A DNA stretch of 64,000 nucleotides from Callorhinus ursinus. Taxonomy: Eukaryota > Chordata > Mammalia > Carnivora > Otariidae. The stretch lies in assembly GCF_003265705.1 (NCBI RefSeq), contig NW_020312968.1, positions 10,248,138 to 10,312,137 on the forward strand. The letters are read 5' to 3'. The notes under the pieces are model-generated. The model saw only the letters and a list, made by a program, of their open reading frames with translations. It made no database searches and was not told the DNA's origin. The position numbers and the translations under genes were made by a program. This document shows, one piece after another, positions 44,264 through 55,479 of the stretch; the first letter of the stretch is position 1, and the number at the start of each line of letters is the position of its first letter.

Positions 44264-44556
44264 AATAATAGTGTATTGTTATGAGCTATTATAGCTTGTC
44301 TAATCATTTCCCCTAATGTTAGATAACAATGTAGTCTTTCATTATTAAAAGTAACAATGTTCTAACGAGATTTGTTTTCCTACTTTTTACCCCTGCCAAG
44401 AGAAATTACTGAATCAAAGGGTACGTTCATTATGATGGCTTTTGTTAAATAATTTTGTTGCCCCTTCAGGAAATATGTACCAATGTGAATGTTACCAATC
44501 ATGTGCAATTATTTCCAATTGTACACAGTCACACCAACATTGTAACTTACCATTTT

Positions 44557-44755
44557 ATTTTTTTAAGATTTCCTTATTTATTTATTTGATAGAGAGAGAG
44601 ACAGCGAGAAAGGGAACACAAGCAGGGGGAGTGGGAGAGGGAGAAGCAGGCTTCCCGCCGAGCAGGGAGCCCGATGCAGGGCTCCATCCCAGGACCCTGG
44701 GACCGTGACCTGAGCCGAAGGCAGACGCTTAACGACTGAGCCACCCAGGCGCCCC
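44557..44755 (-). mobile_element. SINEC, first of two at one target
   Basis: A complete minus-strand SINE, close to consensus. The exact 15-bp target duplication 'gtaacttaccatttt' lies at 44542-44556 and 44756-44770. Confidence 0.97.
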
Positions 44756-44770
44756 GTAACTTACCATTTT

Positions 44771-44970
44771 TTTTTAAATTTTTTTTACATGTTTTATTTA
44801 TTTATTCATGAGAGTCAGAGAGAGAGACAGAGAGAAGCAGAGGCAGAGGGAGAGGGAAAAGCAGGCTCCCCGCAGAGCAGGGAGCCCGATGCAGGACTCG
44901 ATCCCAGGACTCTGGGATCATGACCTGAGCCGAAGGCAGATGCTTAACCATCTGAGCCACCCAGGCGCCC
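44771..44970 (-). mobile_element. SINEC, second at the same target
   Basis: A complete minus-strand SINE of a slightly different body, starting directly after the right-hand duplication of its neighbour. Its own duplication 'accatttt' lies at 44763-44770 and 44971-44978. The word 'accattttat' or part of it is therefore present three times (44549, 44763, 44971). Confidence 0.95.
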
Positions 44971-45394
44971 ACCATTTTATTTTTTTTTTAAACCTCAGTT
45001 TACCTTAGGTTGCATTTCTTTCATCGTTACCATGTTTGGTTCTTTTTGCACACACTGGTCTTTCTGATGTGTAAAACTGACAGTATTTAACCTTTAGCCA
45101 TTTATCCAAATAAAGACAGGTTGTAACATAATACTATCCGTGCCTTATATATTATGGATACTAACCTTGTGTGTGTGTAGATATATTTTCCGTATTTCAT
45201 AGGTGTTTTAAAAATTCTTATTTTATTGGCTCTAATTTCTTAAAACAACTGAATATGTTAAGATTTTACCTTCCTTTTATATTTTGGAAGATAAATTAGA
45301 CTGGAGATTTTACTATCTCCCGGAAATAAACCAAAATATACTTTGTTCTAAATGATCAAAATTAAGGATTTACTCTTCCTCTTCAATAACTATT

Positions 45395-48047
45395 TAAAAA
45401 ATCAGAAATGCAAATCATATCATCTCAATCAGAAATGAAACAGTATTTCTGTTTCTGATGCTAAGAGAAATACAAGAGATCCTAAGAGACTACAAAAAAC
45501 AATTTTATGCTAACAAACTGGGCAACCTAAAAAATTAAATAAAATTACAAGCCAATATTCCTGATGAACGTAGATGCAAAAGTCTTCAAAAAAATTAGCA
45601 AACCCATTTCAACAATACAGTAAAAAGATTATATACCATGATCAAGTGGGATTTATTCCAGGGATGCAAGGATGGTTCAACATCCACAGATCAGTCACTG
45701 TGATACACCACATTAACAAAATGAAAGATTAAAATCCTATCATCATAATAGATGCAGATATCAGAAAAGGCATTTGACAAAATTGAGCATCCATTTATGA
45801 TTAAAAACTTCCAAAGTGGGTTTAGAGGAAACAGACCTCCATATAATAAAGGCCATATATGACAAGCCCACAGCTAACATCATATTCAACAATGAGAAGC
45901 TGAAAGATTTTACTCTAAGATCAGGAACAAGAAAAGGATACAGACTCCTGCCACTTTCATTCTATATAGTATTGGAAGCCCTAACCACAGCAATTTGGCA
46001 AGAAAAAGAGACATAAGACATCCAAATCGAAAAGAAAGAAGTAAAGCTGTCAACTTTTTGCAGATGATATAGTATTATGTAAATAAAACTCTGAAGATTC
46101 CATCAAAAAACTGTTAGCAATAACAAATGAATTAAACCGCAAAATGGAAATCAATACACAAAATTGATACAGTTTCTGTACACTAATACTGAACACTAAG
46201 AAAGAGAGCTTAAGAAAACAATCCCATTTATAACTGTATTAAAAAAAACACCTAGGACTAATTAAACCAAGGAAATGAAAGACCTCTATACTGAAAACTA
46301 CAAGACCTTAATGAGAGAATCTGAAGAAGACACAAATAAATGGAAAGATATTCTGTGCTCACTGACTGCAAGAATATTGTTAAAACGTTCATATTACCCA
46401 AAGCAATATACAGATTCAATGTAATCCCCATTAAAATTCCAATGGCATTTTTCACAGACCTAGAACAATTCTAAAATTTGTATGGAACCATAACAAACTT
46501 CAAGTAGCCGAAGCAATTTTGAGAAAGAAGAACAAAGTTGGAAACATTGTGCTTCCTGATTTCAAACTGTACTACAAAGCTACTGTAACAAAAAACAATA
46601 TCCTATTGGCATAACGGTAGACAGATCAATGGAACAGAACAGAGAGCCCAGAATTAAACCCAGGCATATGTGGTCAATTAATTTACAATGAAGGATCCAA
46701 GAATATACTATGAAGAAAGGATAGTCTCTTCAATAAATGAGGCTGGGAAAACTGGACAGCTACATGCAGAAGAATGAAACTGGACCCCTTTCTTACACCA
46801 TACACAAAAATTAACTCAAAATGGATTAAATACTTGAACTTAAGGCCTAAAAACATAGAACTCCTAAGAAGAAAACAAAGGCAGCAAGCTCCTTGATACA
46901 GGTCTTGGCAAATTTTTTTTTTTTTTTAATTTGACACCAAAAGCAAAAGCAACAGAAGCAAAAACAAACAAGTGGGACCACCTCAAGCTAAAAGCTTCTC
47001 CACAGCATTGGAAACTATCCACAAAATAAAAAGGCAGCCTACCAAATGGGAGAAGGTATTTGCAAATCATATATCAAATATGGGGCTAACATTCAAAGTA
47101 TATGAAGAACTCCTACAACCCAATATAATAATAATAATCCAATTAAAAATGGGCAGACGATCTGACCATTTTTCCAAAGATAGCCAATAGGTCCATGGAA
47201 AGATGCTCAACATCACTCATCATCAGGGAAATGCAAATCATGAGATATCCCCTCATACCTGCCAGAATGGCCAGTATCAAAAGGCAAGAAAACAGGGGTT
47301 GGTGAGGACGTGGAGAAAAAGGGAACCCTTGTGTACTAGTGGTAGGAATGTAAATTGGCCTAATTACTGTTTCTTCAAAAACTTAAAAATAGAACTACTA
47401 TATGATCCAGCAATTCCACTTCTGGATATTTAACTGAAGAAAACAAAAACATGAATTCAAACAGGTGTATGCACCTCCATGTTCACCGCAGCATTATTTA
47501 CAGTACCCAAGATACAGAAACAACCTAAGCATCTATCAGTGAATGAATCAATAAAGAAACTGTGATACACACATACCCTGGAATATTATTCAGCTGTAGA
47601 AAAGAATGAAATCTTGTCGTGTGTGACAACATGGGTGTACCTCAAGGGCACTGTGCTAAGAGAAATAACTCAGATGGAGAAAGACAAACACGGTAAGATT
47701 TCATTTATACATGAAACCTAGAAAACAAAACAGAAATAGACTCACAAATACAGAGAACTGATGGCTGTCAGAGAGGAAGGAGGTAGGGATGGGCAAAATA
47801 AGTCAAGGGGATCAAGAAGTATAAATTTCCAGTTATAAAACAAGTCAGTCAGGGGGATATAAAGTAGAGCCTAAGGAATATAGTCAATAATACTGTCACA
47901 ACTTTGTATGGTATCAGATGGTAACTAGACTTATTGTGGCGACCATTCTATAATGTATACAAATGTTGAATCACTACATTATATGCCTAAAACTAATATA
48001 ATACTGTATGTCAACTATACTTCAATAAAAATAAATTAAGTAAAAAC
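45395..48047 (+). mobile_element. L1 LINE, 5'-truncated, 2.6 kb
   Basis: The largest single L1 piece in the window. It runs from mid-ORF2 to the 3' end ('caatattcctgatgaacgta', 'atcaagtgggatttattcca', then the catalytic FADD codons at 46057-46068, then 'gccaagatac'-type blocks, then the 3' UTR ending 'aactatacttcaataaaaat'). Frames are broken into pieces of at most 76 codons, so it cannot encode a working reverse transcriptase. There is no ORF1 and no 5' UTR. Confidence 0.92.
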
Positions 48048-48944
48048 ATACAGCAAAGCAGTGATTCAGCACTAATGAGTATTGATTACAGATAGGAAGT
48101 ATGTTAATTGAGTGAGCTGGTAAATTGGTTGCTAAGGTAACATCTCGATTGGAATAAAATCATCACCACAGAGAGTGCACACTGTATCTGGATAAAGACC
48201 AGAGGTGCAGGAGACTCCTTCATGTTTTGGAGCAAGAATATGAAACATTAAAACACTGGGAAGTACTGGAGAAGGGAAGTTTAAAGTCTTTCCTTCCACC
48301 AAGGCTAATTCCTTCCTACCAAGAGGGTATTTGCACTTGAGCTTGGGAACAAAAGCCTCTCTCTTCTTTGGACCTTACTGTACAGCAATATCTGGGAGGG
48401 AGACCTGGGACACCTCTCTGTGGTAAGTGGGCACATCACCATCTTCCCACTGGAAATGGCGGATGTGAGAGAAAGGAACTACTTTCCTGAGATTTAAAAG
48501 AAAAGCCAAGCTTTATTTGCACTGAAGTTGGTAACAGCTGAGCTTAAGAGAAAGATGACAGTGTACGCCTAAGGGTTATATTTCTTTACATTTTGTTCTA
48601 TACTAGAGCATATTAAATGGTGAAAATAAGCCACTGGAAAGTTTGGGGCAAAACTGATTATCCCAATCTAGCAACTATTCATTCAATACCTTGAGGCATG
48701 TATTTACTTTCTAACCATGCTCTTTCGGTCTTACTTTCCTATCACCAGCTTCCCCTCTCCCTGGCTTCCTCCGTTGTTCTGACCCTATTATATTCATACG
48801 CCATTTGGTCAGCCACCTCAAATACTTTTTGAAATGAGATGAGTATAAATAAGTAAGATCTGTAATTTCTGGAAGGTGTTGTAATAACAGGTCAAAAAAT
48901 GTTTTAAAGGAAATTAAATTCGAGTGAAATGAGTGGAAAGGCAT
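48048..48944. other. Unassigned, about 0.9 kb
   Basis: No repeat recognised. It contains an RFX X-box-like word GTTGCTAAGGTAAC at 48128-48141 followed by ATTGG at 48148-48152. No exon is visible. Confidence 0.5.
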
Positions 48945-49945
48945 TCTTTATTTATGGGTTAGAATACTTAATACTGTGAATATGGCGATGCTTCCCAAAA
49001 TTGATCTTCAAATTCAGTGCAGTCCCCATCAAAACTGCTGGTGGCTTCTTTGCAGAAACTGACAACAGGCTTTTAAAATTCATATGGAAATTCAAGGGAC
49101 TCAGAAGAACCAAAATAATCTTGGAAAAGAAGAACAAAGTTGGGAGACTCACATTTTCCAACTTAAAATTTATGACAAAGTTACAGTAAGCAATACAGTT
49201 GGTACTGGCATTAAGAAGTGACATACAGAACAATGGAACAGAAATGAGAGTCCAGAAATAAACCCTTGTATTTATGGTACATCGATTTTGGACAAGGGTG
49301 CCAAGACAACTAAATGGGGAAAGAATGGTCTTTTCAACAAACATTAATGGGACAAATGGATATCTACATGCAAAAGAACAAAGCTGGACCCCCTACTCCA
49401 TACCACGTACAAAAATTAATTTGAAATGAACCAAAGAGCACAATCTAAGAGCTAAAACCATAAAACAATTAGACGAAAATACAGACATAAATCTTTGTGA
49501 CCTTGTAGTTGACAAAGATTTCTCAGGCAGGACACCAAAAGCACAAGTAACCAAAGAAAAAATTAGACTTCACTGCAATTAAAAACGTGTATGCTTCATA
49601 GGACATCATGAAAAAGCAAAAAAGGCAACACAAAGACAAAGAATATTTTTGCAAATCATGTATCTGATAAAGGACTTACACCTAGACTATCTAAAGAACA
49701 ATTAAAATTTAATAAACAGACAACCCAATTAAAAATGGGCAAAGGATCTGAGTAGACATTTCCCCAAAGAAGATATACAAGAGGCTGTTAAGCATATGAA
49801 AAGATGTGCAACATCACTAATAATTAGGGAAATGCAAACCAAAACCACAGATCAATGAGATTACCCCTCACACCCACTGGAATGGTTACAGTAAAAATGA
49901 GATAATAAGTAATGGTGAGGATGCAAAAGAAAGAATGGTTGCTAA
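48945..49945 (+). mobile_element. L1 ORF2 C-terminal fragment
   Basis: Sense L1 blocks: 'cagtgcagtccccatcaaaa', 'ttaaaattcatatggaaatt', 'tggaaaagaagaacaaagtt', 'aacaatggaacagaaatgag', 'aatgggcaaaggatctgagt' and 'gaggatgcaaaagaaagaat'. It is truncated at both ends and lacks a 3' UTR. The 130-codon minus-strand frame at 48952-49344 is antisense to it. Confidence 0.88.
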
Positions 49946-50012
49946 ATTCTTGTTTCACTGAAAAAAATGAATGTATTTGAATATCTAGTATTTCCATTTA
50001 TCCACATATTTT

Positions 50013-50189
50013 TTAAATTTATTTTTAAAGATTTTATTTGTCAGAGAGAAAGAAAGAGAGCACAAGCAGGGGGAGCAGGCAGAGGGAGAAGGAGACTCCC
50101 TGCTCAATGCGGGATTCGATCCCAGGACCCTGGGATCATGATCTGAGCTGAAGGCAGACGCTTAACCCACTGAGCCACCCAGGCATCCC
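50013..50189 (-). mobile_element. SINEC
   Basis: A minus-strand SINE with a slightly shortened body ('tgctcaatgcgggattcgat'). The 20-bp target duplication lies at 49993-50012 and 50190-50209 (starting 'tccatttatcca') with one mismatch. Confidence 0.95.
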
Positions 50190-50441
50190 TCCATTTATCC
50201 AAATATTTTAAATTCAAGTTAAACCTTTCCTTCAAAATTTCTTACCTCTCCTTATGCATCCCACACACCAGTCCCCGGATATATCCTTGTAATTATTCCT
50301 TTATAGCCAAGAAACACAATTTTTTAATGGTTTTTAAACACATGTATTTTATTCAACATAGAAAGCAATCAGTAATGGTACAACGAATCAGCATCTCTAT
50401 GTAGCCACGCTCTATTTTGTCTCAGCCAATAAATTACTGTT

Positions 50442-50633
50442 TTTAAAAAAAGACATATTTATATGAGAGAGAGAAAGAGCGTGCACGTGCATGTACGCAC
50501 GAACCAGGGGAAGGGCAGAGAGAGAATCTCAAGCGGATTCCACGCTGAGCACAGAGCCCTACACAGGGCTGGATCCCACGACCCTGAGCCGGACAAGAGT
50601 CGGACACTCAACCAACTGAGCCACCCAGGTGCC
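50442..50633 (-). mobile_element. SINEC, older diverged copy
   Basis: The minus-strand older body ('tcaagcggattccacgctga', 'agcacagagccctacacagg') has lost part of the B-box region. The target duplication is blurred ('aataaattact' on the left, 'agtaaatcacc' on the right). Confidence 0.85.
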
Positions 50634-50819
50634 CCCAGTAAATCACCTTTAAGGAAGGCGTATGGCAGTATGGTGCAGACAGAAATTTTCCCTTGTCCAC
50701 AGAGGACCAGACTTCTCCAGCAGTTTCACCCATTCATTCCAACTTTCACTGACCAGCAAGCCGCCCTCAGTTTGGAAACATGCCGCCTCTTCATGAGATA
50801 CAATGCAAAACGTTCTCAT

Positions 50820-51084
50820 TGATGTGCTTTTCCTCTTCTCAACCGTGTGAGGGCTTCCCATCACACCAAAAATAAAACCCAAAGTCACCACCGGGTTTAG
50901 GAGATGCTACCTGCCATGGCCCCAAGTTCTCCCCTCCACTTCCCCAGCTCTGGCCGTACTGGTTTCCACACAGCACCTCAAACAAGGAGCTCTGCCTCGG
51001 GGCTTTGCATTTTCTATTCCCTCTGCCTGGAATGCTTTTCCCCAAATCTGTATAGTGTGCTCATCCATTTCATGCAGAACTATG
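50820..51084 (+). mobile_element. L2 LINE 3' region
   Basis: Sense L2 blocks: 'gagggcttcccatcacacca', 'ataaaacccaaagtcaccac', 'tttgcattttctattccctc' and 'tgcctggaatgcttttcccc'. The last is a well-known L2 signature. Confidence 0.85.
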
Positions 51085-51452
51085 CTTGCTCTGGCCTGAA
51101 TGTCTGTGCCCTTTCCCCCCCAATTCCTATGTTGGAATTCTAACCAGTCTGATGGTATTAGGAGGCAGGACCTTTGCAAGGAAATAAGGTCATGAGGGTG
51201 GCGCCCTGGTGAATGGGATCCCGTGTCCTTCTAAGAAGAGACAGTGGGGGGGGGGCTGCTTCCCCTCTCTCAGCCACGTGAGGATACGGTAAGAAGATTG
51301 CCTACGAATTAGAAAGTGGGCTCTCAGCAGACGCTGCACCTGCCAGCACCGCATCTCGGACTTCCAGCTTCCACAACTCTAAGAAAGAAATGTTTGTTGT
51401 TTAAGCCACCCAGCCGGTGGTCTCCTTGTTACAGCAGCCCCAGCTAAGACAG
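51085..51452 (+). mobile_element. MaLR LTR (MST/MLT1-like)
   Basis: LTR blocks in order: 'tgaatgtctgtgccctttcc', 'gatggtattaggaggcagga', 'ggtcatgagggtggcgccct', 'cacgtgaggatacggtaaga', 'agaaatgtttgttgtttaag' and 'cagcagccccagctaagaca'. A G run of about 11 lies at 51246-51256. Solo LTR without internal sequence. Confidence 0.85.
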
Positions 51453-51899
51453 TTCTCCTACGTATTCCCCTCCCTTGGAGAAGAACCGCCCCCCACCCCC
51501 CCAACCACTGCTCCCATCACTCCACTCCTTCTCCTGGTTTATTTTTTTTCCCCACACCATCTTGTATTAAATTACATGTGCAAACATCTCATACCACCTG
51601 TATACAAAATACACTCATGTTCATATTAAAGTTACATATTAAATTAGACACCATATATAAATTATAAATTATACCCAGGCCTCCCTCACTCAAAAGGAAT
51701 AATCCTAATACCTAGAACTGTGTCAACAGGCACTGAAATATCTGGTGAATTACAAATGAACTAAAGTTAGGGACCACTTTAGAAGACAGCCTCGGAGAAC
51801 AAGTCATTTGAGGATCAAGGACCGCACACTAGACGCACTGTGGGGTGTCACACCCATCGTCCTCCGTGAGACATAACACGGAACGGTGGCCAAGAGAGA
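51453..51899. other. Unassigned sequence
   Basis: No recognisable repeat or exon. C-rich and AT-rich patches alternate. Confidence 0.5.
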
Positions 51900-52368
51900 C
51901 GTTTCTGGAGCTGGACCACCTGGCTCTGAAATCCGGCTGTGTGGCTTCGAATACTGTGCTTAAAATCTCCACTTCGTGGTTTCCTCATTTACTTTTTTTT
52001 TTTAATTCTTTTTTTAAAGATTTTATCTATTTATTTGAGACAGAGAGAGGAGTCTGTGTGCACACGGGGGAGGGGGAGGGGCAGAGGGAGAGAGAGAAGC
52101 AGACTCCCCACGGAGCAGGGAGCCCGACATGGGGCTCGCAGGGCTCGATCCCAGGACCCTGAGATCATGACCTGGGCTGAAGGCAGACGCTTAACTGACC
52201 GAGCCACCCGCCGCCCCAGTTTCCTCATTTGTAAAATGATGATAACTGTACCTACCTCATGGGTTGCTATGAATATTAAACCAGTTAACACAGTTTTCTT
52301 GGTTAGAAAGTACCTGGAATGTAGGAAGCACCCAAGCAAATGCTAGGTATTCATCAGCTTTGTCATTT
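51900..52368 (-). mobile_element. MIR split by a SINE
   Basis: Reverse MIR blocks flank a SINE: 'gagctggaccacctggctct' on the left, 'tcctcatttgtaaaatgatg', 'acctacctcatgggttgcta' and 'aaagtacctggaatgtagga' on the right. Together they make a near-complete MIR. Confidence 0.9.
51991..52218 (-). mobile_element. SINEC with internal tandem duplication
   Basis: A minus-strand SINE inserted in MIR. The exact 12-bp target duplication 'gtttcctcattt' lies at 51979-51990 and 52219-52230. Near the B-box the word 'gggctcg' is duplicated in tandem (52132-52140 and 52141-52149). The CT-rich part contains a four-tract G-quadruplex motif at 52066-52088. Confidence 0.95.
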
Positions 52369-52749
52369 GAGGGCACTTCCTTCTAACTTCCTTCTCTTCT
52401 ACAACTTTCGAATCAATGACTATTCCCCTAGCATTTATTTTATGATATTCAGTTCTTACACTCTACCCATTTTAGTTGCTTCATATCTCTGTGTTCTAAT
52501 TCCCAATATACCAGTGACTTATCAAAGGCGTGCATGTGCAAGGTAACACATCAAATGATAGAGAAAAGTTCATGAGAATGAACCCCTCTTGATTTTTCCT
52601 GTTCCTGCTGCTATTCTTCCAAGACGACCGTTCTCAAAATTTTCTGTTTTGGTTTCTTAGCGGTCATCTCCGTAACTTGATAACATGCTTAAATTTCTCA
52701 TTCTTGGCTCACTGCAAGGATTTTCCTCATAATATTTTATTTCTTCTGT
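52369..52749. other. Unassigned sequence
   Basis: No recognisable repeat or exon. Confidence 0.5.
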
Positions 52750-52765
52750 CATTATCTTCCTAATT

Positions 52766-52941
52766 TTTTTTTTTTTTAGATTTTATTTATTTGAGAAAGA
52801 GAGAAGGAGAGACAGAGTACAAGTGGGGAGGAGAGGGAGAAGTGGGCTCCCTGCAGAGCAAGGAGCCCCATGTGGGGCTTGATCCCAGCATGACCCAAGC
52901 TGAAGGCAGACGCTTAACCAACTGAGACACCCAGGTGCCCC
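52766..52941 (-). mobile_element. SINEC
   Basis: A minus-strand SINE missing about 11 bases of the 'aggaccctgggatc' block. The 16-bp target duplication 'cattatcttcctaatt' / 'cattaccttcctaatt' lies at 52750-52765 and 52942-52957. Confidence 0.95.
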
Positions 52942-53089
52942 CATTACCTTCCTAATTCTAAGTACTCAAGTCCTCATTTGTATTTCCACCAATTTTTTCT
53001 TGATTGAAGCAAAACTGCCTTTATTCACAGACATGATTGTCTAACTAAAAAAAATCTAGGCACGTCACAAAAAAGTTACTAAAATTAAT

Positions 53090-53330
53090 ACATGAGTTCA
53101 GCTCCTTCCCAAAGAATGTATAAGGATGGCAAATAAACACACAAGTAGGTGCTCGACATCATTAGCCATTAGGGAAATACGATTCAAAAGCACAATGAAC
53201 CCCCACTATACACCAATTAGAGTATCAAAAATGCTAAAGATGGAGCATACCAAGCATTGATGGAGATATGAAGCAACTGGAACTCTCACACACCACTGGT
53301 GGGAAAGCAAGATGGCACAACTCTCGAATT
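53090..53330 (+). mobile_element. L1 ORF2 fragment
   Basis: Sense L1 blocks: 'gctcgacatcattagccatt', 'agggaaatacgattcaaaag', 'cactatacaccaattagagt' and 'ccactggtgggaaagcaag'. Short and diverged. Confidence 0.75.
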
Positions 53331-54439
53331 CCACAACGTTTAACAATCTTATCTTACTCCACCATCTTAGGAGATGAGGACATTAGGACATTTATTCTCT
53401 CCTCTCCCTGCTTTGACGTCATCCCAGCTTCTGGGAATTATGCTCTTACTCTGTTGAGGTTGCTATTATTTGCCATCTAGCCGGCATGCATAACCAAGTC
53501 CACCATGCTTAGGCTACGGTCTGACTCTAAGCGCCGAAAACCAAGAAAGTGCACCTGTATGATTATGATTATGCCACTATGCCAACTGCCAGGCGAAGCA
53601 AGGAGATACATTTTTGGTCTCTGACCCGAAGTCATGACTATAGATCCACTGTCATAAACCCTATTCCAACAATGTTCAACTTCCTGAGTTCCCTTCATTT
53701 TGGATCTGGTATCACTCACATCAGGAACTCCAGCCAACCCCCTCTGACATTTGATACAGGTCATCAGACTACGCATGTTGCTATCATTCAGTTTTCATTT
53801 AATTTCTCATCTAAGGAATGTCCCATTAGCCTCAAACAACCTTAAAGATTCCGTAGATCTTAAAAGTACCTTCTCGATGACTTCTGGGATCTTCTCCTAT
53901 TCCACCTAAATAGACACTAACTGAAACACTGACCATTTTTGTACATGAGGCATGGCATTAGGTGCTCTGTAAGGTAGGACAATGACAGCCATACACCATA
54001 CAATCTAAACTGAGTAAGAAATGAACTTGCTTCATACCCTGAGCATCTATCCTAGTTTGGAATCTGTCATATGAATTATCTGTTGCCTACCAGCATTCCA
54101 TTTTTTTTTTTTTTAACAGGTCAACATGAGTTTTGCTTTCTCCAACAAGCCTCCGTATCCAAGACTCATCTCTTTTTAAAAATAAAGCTATGTTGCTCTC
54201 CCCTCCCCCCCACATTGAGGATGTATTTAAATTCTGGAATTCTGATCAGACTTCAGCCAAGCATCCCACTTTTCACCCTTGGCCCCTGGGAATAAGGAAG
54301 GAGAATTCTTCTTTTATGGTACGCCGGGCACACCAGATGCTGCACCCTTTGCTTCAGATCTGCTTACCCACAGGCTATAAATGTGGCTGTCCGGAGCGTG
54401 ACCTGTAACTCTTACGAAATAATGTGCATGAGGCTTTTG
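53331..54439. other. Unassigned, 1.1 kb
   Basis: No repeat recognised. Overlapping frames of 98 and 99 codons lie on opposite strands at 53477-53845, and frames of 74 and 91 codons at 54071-54408. None shows a known domain. A T run lies near 54103-54114. Confidence 0.5.
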
Positions 54440-54670
54440 TTCTAAGAATCTTAAAGGCCTTCATTTCATTTGGCCTCACAACATGCCTCTGAATTAGCCA
54501 GGAGCCAGTGTATCGATTCTCACTCAACGGATGGGGGTGGGGTGAGAGGAAGAATGCCAGAAAAGAGGTCAAGCCACTTGACCAGAGGTCATCAAGATGT
54601 CAGGAGAAGGGCAGGATGAGCCAGAATCCCTGCTCCGCAGACCAGAGCTCTGGCTGCATCCAGATTCAAC
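54440..54670 (+). mobile_element. MIR-like fragment
   Basis: Sense order resembling MIR: 'catttcatttggcctcacaa', 'aagccacttgaccagaggtc', 'gatgagccagaatccctgct' and 'agagctctggctgc'. Moderate match. Confidence 0.55.
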
Positions 54671-55479
54671 CTGTGCAAATTTAAGCAAAATGTTATCTAA
54701 AAACACAGAAGAATGACCCCAGGAAACGAGGAGATAAACTCTACTTGCCCTAAGTAATACGAGGTGCGGGGGAGAGGCCAAAAGATAGCTTCCCTTCTGC
54801 TCATAGTTCCAAAGAGTGAGGATAACAAATTACAAGAACTCTGCACTGGTTTTGTGGACGTTTTTATAAATTAAAGCTCTTCCCCCCCACCCCCGAGGGA
54901 GAAATAGAACATTCCAGCTACAAATGCACTGTAAGCAGGCACCTTCAAGGTAGCTCAGGGTGCACGAATTGATATAAATCCTTACAGAACTTGTCGTTAT
55001 TCGCCTTTCTACTTCATTCTTCTGAAGGAGAATCAAGGCCAATAACACGTAGAAGACACTGGAGCCGTCAGGCTGGGTGGGAAACACGAAGCGAGGGAAG
55101 ACGTGGTCCCTGTTGTCAGGACTCCAAGTCTGCTTGGAAAGATAAGCTGAGAACAAATGAAAAGTCAGCCTGTACGGAAAGCTCCGGAAGAGTCAGAAGA
55201 GCAAGAAAGCCAAAGGGAATGTCACTTCAGGGCGACCGAGGGTGGGAATCGGGGGGGGGGGTCAGAGCAGCTTTCCCAAACACTGGGACGTAGGCGGCGT
55301 CATGAAAATCTGAGGCCATTTCCTTAAACGGAGAAGAAAACGTAAGATTCAGTAAGAACAAATGTGGTAAGCCAAGGTATGGAGAAAAAAACCGCAAACG
55401 AAGATGAGGGAATCATGCTGGTTCGCAGACATTTTCTCTTCTTTGTCTATAATCCCTTCCAGCAAAGTCCCATTTCATC
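54671..55479. other. Unassigned sequence
   Basis: No gene recognised. A G run of 11 lies at 55251-55261. Frames of 108 and 100 codons on opposite strands are unsupported. Confidence 0.5.

Larger units (their letters stand above)
44264..45220 (-). mobile_element. L1M 3' region, interrupted by SINEs
   Basis: Complement blocks 'aaagtaacaatgttctaacg', 'ttactgaatcaaagggtacg', 'agtcacaccaacattgtaac' and 'taacctttagccatttatcc' are the reverse of an old L1 3' region. It hosts the SINEs at 44557-44755 and 44771-44970. Confidence 0.65.

Noticed and set aside
44542..44978. Repeated units suggesting a CRISPR-like or tandem array
   Set aside because: The repeats are two SINE insertions sharing one target, and the organism is a mammal. 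No regular repeat-spacer pattern exists anywhere in the window.
45395..48047. Possibly active L1
   Set aside because: It lacks the 5' UTR, ORF1 and the first half of ORF2, and its frames are broken throughout.
48952..49344. 130-codon minus-strand frame
   Set aside because: It is antisense to the sense L1 ORF2 fragment at 48945-49945 and represents complementary sequence of a LINE.
51939..52346. 135-codon plus-strand frame
   Set aside because: It runs through MIR into a SINE and back into MIR, so the open frame is a composite of repeats.
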